DNA of 64,000 nt, from NCBI RefSeq assembly GCF_030272615.1, contig NC_081406.1, forward strand, positions 111,941,783 to 112,005,782. The letters run 5' to 3'. Shown here piece after piece: positions 58,872 through 64,000 of the stretch. Below the pieces are notes generated by a model that was given only the letters and a program-made list of their open reading frames with translations, ran no database searches and had not been told where the DNA came from. Each line of letters opens with the position of its first letter. The stretch's first letter is position 1. The DNA is from Cryptomeria japonica (taxonomy: Eukaryota > Streptophyta > Pinopsida > Cupressales > Cupressaceae). Both the position numbers and the translations under genes were made by a program.

Positions 58872-61250
58872 ATGATGCATTCATTTCATAGATGTGATAA
58901 TGGGTTAGCTTCCCTTGTTTCAATTTTTCCTCCTCCTAAAGAACCTCCCCCCATCTATAACAACATTTTAGTGCCTAAAAGAGTTTCTACCAATCCCTTT
59001 GAGACTCTCCCATGCTCTAAGGATGAAGACTTTAAGAGTGATCTTGACAACTCTCCTAAAATGCGCCCTTCCTATTTAGCTATCCTAGAGGAAGAGAATG
59101 ATATCATAAACACCTTTCTTAATGTTACTTCACCTTCCCTACATGATGCCTCTCTAAGTGAAAAGGTATTGATGGACGTTGATTTATTTTCTCCTAAAGT
59201 TGGTCCTTCCAATGGGGGCATGTTAGTGCAACAAGAGGTTATGAACACTTCTTTCAAAGATCTCCTTCCTAAGCATGAATCTTTGGAGAAATATGTTCAT
59301 GTTCCTTCTAAAAAACACTCCCTTCATGAGGATTCTTTTGTGCAAGAAGATGACATTATCCCTACATTTCCTAGTGATGGCATTTCCTTTTCCAACAAAA
59401 TTCCCACTAGAGATGATGAATTAATGATAAATGCTTACCCTTCTCCTAAAGTTTGTCTTACACATAAGCATCCCTTAGAGAAAGAAGATGAAATAATAAG
59501 CAATTTCCTTAATTCTCTCTCCCCTAAAGATCATATTGAACATATTTTGAGGAAAGAGGATGAGTTTAACACATCTATTGATGCTCTCCCTTCTAAGGAT
59601 GAGGAATTAATAAACAATGTTATCTCCTCTCCCGAAATTAACAATACTTCAAACATTCCTTTCAACCACTTCACTATTTGGGATGAACCATTAGAAGAAG
59701 GTGTAGATTATTTTCTATCCCATGAGAGAACCCTAGCCAAAGGGGACGAAATCAAGATTGAAAACTCCCTTGATAGTTTCTCACCTTCCTTGAATCTTAA
59801 TTATTCTCTCTCTCCTCAACTTGGTTCTACTCATAAGGATACCCTAGTTCAAAGCAAGATGGTTAACATCTCTTTCAAAGATCTCCCTCTCAAAAGTGAG
59901 ACTTTAAAGAGTAATGTTGATCCTTCTCCTAGAGAGTTTATTCCCCATGTAGATCCTTTGATGATAAAGGATGATATGACCTTTCCTAGTATTACTCTTC
60001 CTACTAGAACATCAATGCCTATCGCTTGTCTCTCTCCTAAAATTGATTTAATCTGTGATAAGATTTTAGTGCAAGAGAAGACTATCAATAATTCTTCCAA
60101 CACTTTTGTTCATTCCTCTAAACCATCCTCAATCAATTTGATACATGTGAATGAGACACCTAACAAACCTCTCTTCACTGTCCAAGGTGCTTGTCCTTCT
60201 CAAAATTCTCAACCTTTAAATAAGCCTATCTTAGTGGTTCAAGGTGGTTATGCTAATGATTCTTTTTGCACTCCTAAGAAACCTATTATTACTGTGCAAG
60301 GAGGTTACTCTACTAAGAGCCCTTATGAGTATGCTAAGCAACTGACTAGAGAGAGTTATCATGCGGTTGCCCATACTTATAACACAAGAAACAACAGGCA
60401 ACCTAATCCTCCTCCAGTTATCCCAACTTCACTTCCTCCTTCCCAACCTATTCTTCCTCAAGCTCCACGTATTTCACAAGTTCTCGGTAAGGAATATGAT
60501 CTCGTAGAACAACTTAAAGCTACCCCTGCTAAGATATCCCTTTGGGATTTGATCCAAACTTCTTCCACTCATCATGGAATGTTACAAGATGCCTTGAAAG
60601 ATTTGAATGTTCCTCCACCTAATACATCTAGTAATATAGTGTCTTTGGTTAACTCTGTGATGAATCCTAAAGCTCAAATTGTGTTTACTCAAGATGAATT
60701 GCCTACTAGTGAAATTCAACATCAATATGATCCCTTGATGATTGTGGTTATCATAAATGACACTGCTATAAGACGAACACTGGTAGATAATGGTTCTGGC
60801 CTTAATGTGTGCAGCATTAATCTATTGCATAAGATGAATGTGGATACATCCCTTATTGAGCCTGACTCTCATCCCATTCGTGGCTTTCATAATGTTGCTA
60901 AGTCTTCATTAGGTATTATCACCTTACCCATCACAGTGGGACCTGTTACTTTGCCTACTCCTATCCATGTTATGTCGGGAAATCTAACATACAACTTGTT
61001 ATTAGGGAGACCTTGGATTCACAGTATGCAAGTTGTCCCCTCTACATTGCATAGACAAGTTAAATTCATTTATAACAATAAGACATATACCTTGATAGGT
61101 GACACTAATCTCCAAGCTTGTTTGCAAACATCTAAGCCTTCCTCTTCTAGTGATGACTCTTTGAACAAGATACCTATGGATGAATCCTCACCCTCTGATA
61201 GTCAAAATTCTTTGGATGAGCCTGAAGTTCCTGAAGAAGATCCTTCTTGA
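58872..61250 (+). CDS. Tat-2 ORF: repeated acidic region plus retropepsin-like domain, 792 aa
   Basis: Open for 792 codons from the ATG at 58872 to a TGA at 61248. Residues about 1-430 are Ser/Pro/Asp/Glu-rich, with an imperfect repeat of some 40-60 residues (SFKDL-LPK, DPSPK, EDEI-type phrases). Three VQGGY/VQGAC phrases follow at about 435-480. A segment PAKISLWDLIQTSSTHHG (about 555) corresponds to the pre-protease part of Tat polyproteins. The retropepsin-like domain (about 610-750) has LVDNGSG at its active site and LLLGRPWIHSM downstream. No Gag domain or zinc knuckle is present, so it is not a normal Gag. Its role is unknown; it could be a modified Gag-protease needing a helper element. 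Confidence 0.8.
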   Translation: MMHSFHRCDNGLASLVSIFPPPKEPPPIYNNILVPKRVSTNPFETLPCSKDEDFKSDLDNSPKMRPSYLAILEEENDIINTFLNVTSPSLHDASLSEKVLMDVDLFSPKVGPSNGGMLVQQEVMNTSFKDLLPKHESLEKYVHVPSKKHSLHEDSFVQEDDIIPTFPSDGISFSNKIPTRDDELMINAYPSPKVCLTHKHPLEKEDEIISNFLNSLSPKDHIEHILRKEDEFNTSIDALPSKDEELINNVISSPEINNTSNIPFNHFTIWDEPLEEGVDYFLSHERTLAKGDEIKIENSLDSFSPSLNLNYSLSPQLGSTHKDTLVQSKMVNISFKDLPLKSETLKSNVDPSPREFIPHVDPLMIKDDMTFPSITLPTRTSMPIACLSPKIDLICDKILVQEKTINNSSNTFVHSSKPSSINLIHVNETPNKPLFTVQGACPSQNSQPLNKPILVVQGGYANDSFCTPKKPIITVQGGYSTKSPYEYAKQLTRESYHAVAHTYNTRNNRQPNPPPVIPTSLPPSQPILPQAPRISQVLGKEYDLVEQLKATPAKISLWDLIQTSSTHHGMLQDALKDLNVPPPNTSSNIVSLVNSVMNPKAQIVFTQDELPTSEIQHQYDPLMIVVIINDTAIRRTLVDNGSGLNVCSINLLHKMNVDTSLIEPDSHPIRGFHNVAKSSLGIITLPITVGPVTLPTPIHVMSGNLTYNLLLGRPWIHSMQVVPSTLHRQVKFIYNNKTYTLIGDTNLQACLQTSKPSSSSDDSLNKIPMDESSPSDSQNSLDEPEVPEEDPS

Positions 61251-62057
61251 CTTGAGTCTACACATGAAAAGGCTTTTGATCCTGAGAAGGTTCTCACAGA
61301 AGACGATTGGGGATCTCTTGATTTCAATCCCACCTTTGTAGGTGAGTATAGGGTTCCTCCTAGAGAGCTTAAAGTTAAAAAGAAGGAAGAAACTAGAGAT
61401 CAATCAGTCTTACCTGAACCTATGAGCAATAATTTTGTGGCCACCTCTCAAACTTCTTCTCCTCACACCTCTAATTATGAAGAGTTTGATTCTTTGTCTT
61501 ATGAAAAACCACCTTCTCTTCCTGAAATGGCTGATCATTATGGTCGTGGTTTTCACATTTTTGCTAAGCATGGGTATCATGGAAATGGTTGTGGCGCTCA
61601 TGAACAAGGGATAAAAGTTCCTCTAGAGACTAATTTTCACAATTATGCCTTTGGACTCGGTTATAATCCCTGCAAACGCACTAAAGCATCTAAAAGACCA
61701 TCTCTCAATGTGAATGCTATATTTAGTAGTGATGATGATCTCACTTCAACTAAATCATCTTCTACTTCTATCAACTCTCATTCCCCTCATAAGGAAATCT
61801 TGGTGATGAACAAATCTCTTTATGACTCCCCTCAAATTTCTAAATCCACTTATGAATCTTTATCTCCTATTCATCATAAAGTCCTTTCCTCCAAGGATAA
61901 GGCTCTAATAAATTACACTCATCCCTCTTCTAAGATTTCTTGTGACTTTTCTTCTTCAATTTTTATCATTTTATACATGTTTTTGATCTCACTTATAGTG
62001 GAGCATTTAGCATGTCATATTCAAATACCTCATTCAATCTATCATGTCTTTAAATAA
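61251..62057 (+). CDS. In-frame continuation of the Tat-2 ORF past one stop, with G-patch-like motif
   Basis: The frame of the 792-codon ORF continues without another stop from 61251 to 62057; the next ATG is at 61422. It contains HGNGCGAHEQGIKVPL and FGLGYNPC (about 61585-61670), like the glycine-rich motif that follows the protease in Tat polyproteins. A hydrophobic stretch near the end (FIILYMFLISLIV, about 61960-61998) is odd for such a protein. Either the TGA is read through, or the stop is a recent mutation, or this part is translated separately. Confidence 0.55.
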   Translation, partial: LESTHEKAFDPEKVLTEDDWGSLDFNPTFVGEYRVPPRELKVKKKEETRDQSVLPEPMSNNFVATSQTSSPHTSNYEEFDSLSYEKPPSLPEMADHYGRGFHIFAKHGYHGNGCGAHEQGIKVPLETNFHNYAFGLGYNPCKRTKASKRPSLNVNAIFSSDDDLTSTKSSSTSINSHSPHKEILVMNKSLYDSPQISKSTYESLSPIHHKVLSSKDKALINYTHPSSKISCDFSSSIFIILYMFLISLIVEHLACHIQIPHSIYHVFK

Positions 62058-63744
62058 CATCAATGGCTATTATGTTGCTCATCATTATGTGACATTGGTA
62101 GCTCATTTACTGGGGGCTCATTGTCATTCATGATGGTACAATTTCAAGTGCAATCATATTTTTGAAGCAACATAATAGCCTAATTTTCTATGTTATCTCT
62201 TGTTCCTATGGGGACAAGAGTGATTTCATACATCTCTTCTTTTTGCTTATGTCTAATTCTCTCCCTAGAAGATTGTGTAAGTCCTTCTCATTGTCTTTAT
62301 CCTTGGGAGGCAATGATCTTTCTTTATTTTTATCTAAGGATCCACTTTTTCCTATTTTGTGGATGGTGTGAACTTTATTACTTGATGTTATTCCTTGTAT
62401 GCATTTGTTGTTGTTTGTTCAAGGATTCTCTCTTACAAGAGGTGTAAGTCCTTGACTACAACCTCTTTTGCACTTGGTAAAATACATCCATAATGAATTC
62501 ACTCTCCCAATTGGGTTAAAAAGAGTGTCATCCTTCATTAAGAATCACTTTCACCTTACAAAAGAAGGAAGTATTGCATTCTTATTCTCTTCTTTGTCTT
62601 ATTCTAAAAGATGTTATATTTGTCTAAAACAATTCCTCTCGGGGACAGGTGTCTTTTGTACAAATATCTCTTCTCCTCTAAGGATCTCCTTTACACATAC
62701 TACAAGATATCCCTTTTCAACTATCTTATCCTTGCTTAAAGAGTGCAAAACCCTCTTGCTTGGATCTATGACATTGTTGCATTTTTGGGGTATCTTCTTT
62801 TATGATGAAGGTAGGTATCCTTGTTCTACTTTGCTTATGACATAAACATTACACTTTTTGAGCAATGGGTCATTCTCGGAACCAGAGCACAGACTCTTAG
62901 AGCGAGATGTCTCCATTTTTCTTTTATGCAAGGTGATTATTCTCGGAACCAGAGCACAGACTCTTAGAGCGAGATGTCACGTTTTTGTACTATACATATA
63001 CAGGTTGTAGCATACTCAGGCATAGACTCCTATGAGGTGCTTCTAACCTCCCTTACACACACATGCACGAGGTTGAGTGGAACTAGCGGCATAAGGCTAG
63101 ACTTTCTCACTCTCCTCCCTTACAAGGATCACCTAGATAGACTCTAGGGGCTAATTTTCCATGTCCTTTTCCCATGGATCACCTAGACAAGATCTAGGGG
63201 TAGAAGTCCATGTTTTCTCTCTCATTATTCTTCTCATGGATCACCAATGTGTGTATTCATGCTTTTTTCCTTTCTTTTCTTCTCTTTGCATTTTGTTTCC
63301 ATTTACATCCTTCATCTTGTGTTAGAGAACTCTCAAATCCTCACACTCTTTGTTGTGTTGGAATTGAGATTTAGTCCTCTTTCTTACCAAATGATTCTCC
63401 ATTAGTTTTTGATCTCATATCAAATCTTCTTGTGAGCATTTGTCATCAATATTCTTTAACAATTCGAAGTGGTAAACATGATACCCTGTTTCAACTCACT
63501 AAAATTAGCAAGCCGAAACAGGGGGGGGGGCATATAGCTACCCTCGAATTTTCATCACCTTCCTTAGTAAGCATTAGGTGATTTTGTGATCTAACGTGTG
63601 TTTTGTAGGGTGCGGTTCCTAACTGTGTACTGCAGATACCGCTGGGGGCTTCATTCGACAGACTTATGGATATATCCTTTTTCAAATAATGTTTACTTTT
63701 CTGTACTTTAGCTTGCATATGCACGTAGTGTTCATATGACCGCT
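62058..63744 (+). other. Tat-2 non-coding 3' region with direct repeats
   Basis: No domain-bearing frame. TTCTCGGAACCAGAGCACAG starts a 39-bp repeat present twice (about 62873 and 62941). GGATCACCTAGA recurs near 63128 and 63176, each followed by a TCTAGGGG phrase and a CCATG. Short tandem repeats ahead of the polypurine tract are common in Tat-group elements. A run of nine G (about 63522-63530) is also present. Confidence 0.65.
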
Positions 63745-63759
63745 AAAGTGGGGGCTAAA

Positions 63760-64000
63760 TGTAGCGTCGTAAATTGTACGCACTTGCTAGGGTGGTACAA
63801 TTTCACACCTAGTTTAGCACCCGCCTTGGCGCATTTTGCATTTTGCATTGCATTTCCCCTTTTAGCACGTAATTAATTAAATTAATTAGGTCTAAGGTTC
63901 TATTTTATCATCTCCCATATCATAAAGTTGGGCCCTTTTCATTAAAGTGTGCCCCTTTCATTTTATTCTTCCAATACATCACTCAATCAAAAACCCCAAT
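63760..64000 (+). repeat. 3' LTR of Tat-2, truncated by the window end
   Basis: Starts TGTAGCGTCGTAAATTG right after the polypurine tract and matches 56856-57096 at 237 of 241 positions. Confidence 0.9.

Larger units (their letters stand above)
56856..64000 (+). mobile_element. Young Tat-like LTR element without polymerase (Tat-2), right end outside the window
   Basis: 5' LTR 56856-58526, primer site from 58531 (TGGTGAACCCGACATGAAC), a long ORF at 58872 with protease-like domain, a continuation past one stop codon, a non-coding 3' region with repeats, polypurine tract (AAAGTGGGGGCTAAA, 63745-63759), and the first 241 bases of the 3' LTR. Those 241 bases differ from the 5' LTR at only four positions, so the insertion is recent. 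GATAT (56851-56855) should be the target duplication. No Gag domain, reverse transcriptase, RNase H or integrase is found. Confidence 0.88.

Noticed and set aside
1-64000. CRISPR array, bacterial operon or phage features
   Set aside because: No regularly spaced repeats with unique spacers and no bacterial gene layout; all signals are those of a plant nuclear genome.

Overview
The window looks like plant nuclear DNA: a seed plant with a large, retrotransposon-rich genome, possibly a gymnosperm. I base this on stacked Ty3/gypsy (Tat-like) and Ty1/copia LTR elements, AT-rich spacers, one plant-type kinesin gene with many exons, and two decayed plant-mobile-domain (PMD) reading frames. The species cannot be fixed from the sequence alone.

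Layout. 1-7110: a Tat-like LTR element on the minus strand (here Tat-1), with a 989-residue Gag-protease ORF but no reverse transcriptase, RNase H or integrase. It sits in a minus-strand copia LTR (7111-8293), which in turn cuts an old, degraded Tat-like element (8294-11344). 11345-14300: intergenic. 14696-21878, minus strand: the only clear host gene, a kinesin-14 with an N-terminal calponin-homology domain (KCH type). I resolve 19 coding exons that join in frame to 1121 codons, and one intron is a U12-type AT-AC intron inside the motor domain. 22121-25995: AT-rich DNA with a SINE-like unit and a tandem duplication. 25996-30230: a 5'-truncated, decayed copia element on the minus strand, whose LTR holds a 390-bp microsatellite. 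30240-50150: two decayed PMD reading frames in repetitive sequence. The first is split by a nearly complete but dead copia element (34128-41849). A LINE-like insertion with a 16-bp target duplication (43593-45164) lies between the two PMD frames. 50150-56855: the long leader/LTR and gag of a third gypsy element, interrupted by a solo copia LTR. It is cut at 56855 by a young Tat-like element (56856 to beyond 64000, Tat-2).

How the parts relate. Tat-1, Tat-2 and the old element at 8.3-11.3 kb share LTR start, polypurine tract and primer-site sequences. They also share a GC-rich palindrome that recurs in LTRs and leaders and has grown into a tandem array in two LTRs. Tat-1 and Tat-2 have Gag/protease-type ORFs but no polymerase, so they probably depend on enzymes supplied by other elements. 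The kinesin is the only gene with an evident cellular job: minus-end-directed microtubule movement linked to a domain that in this family binds actin.
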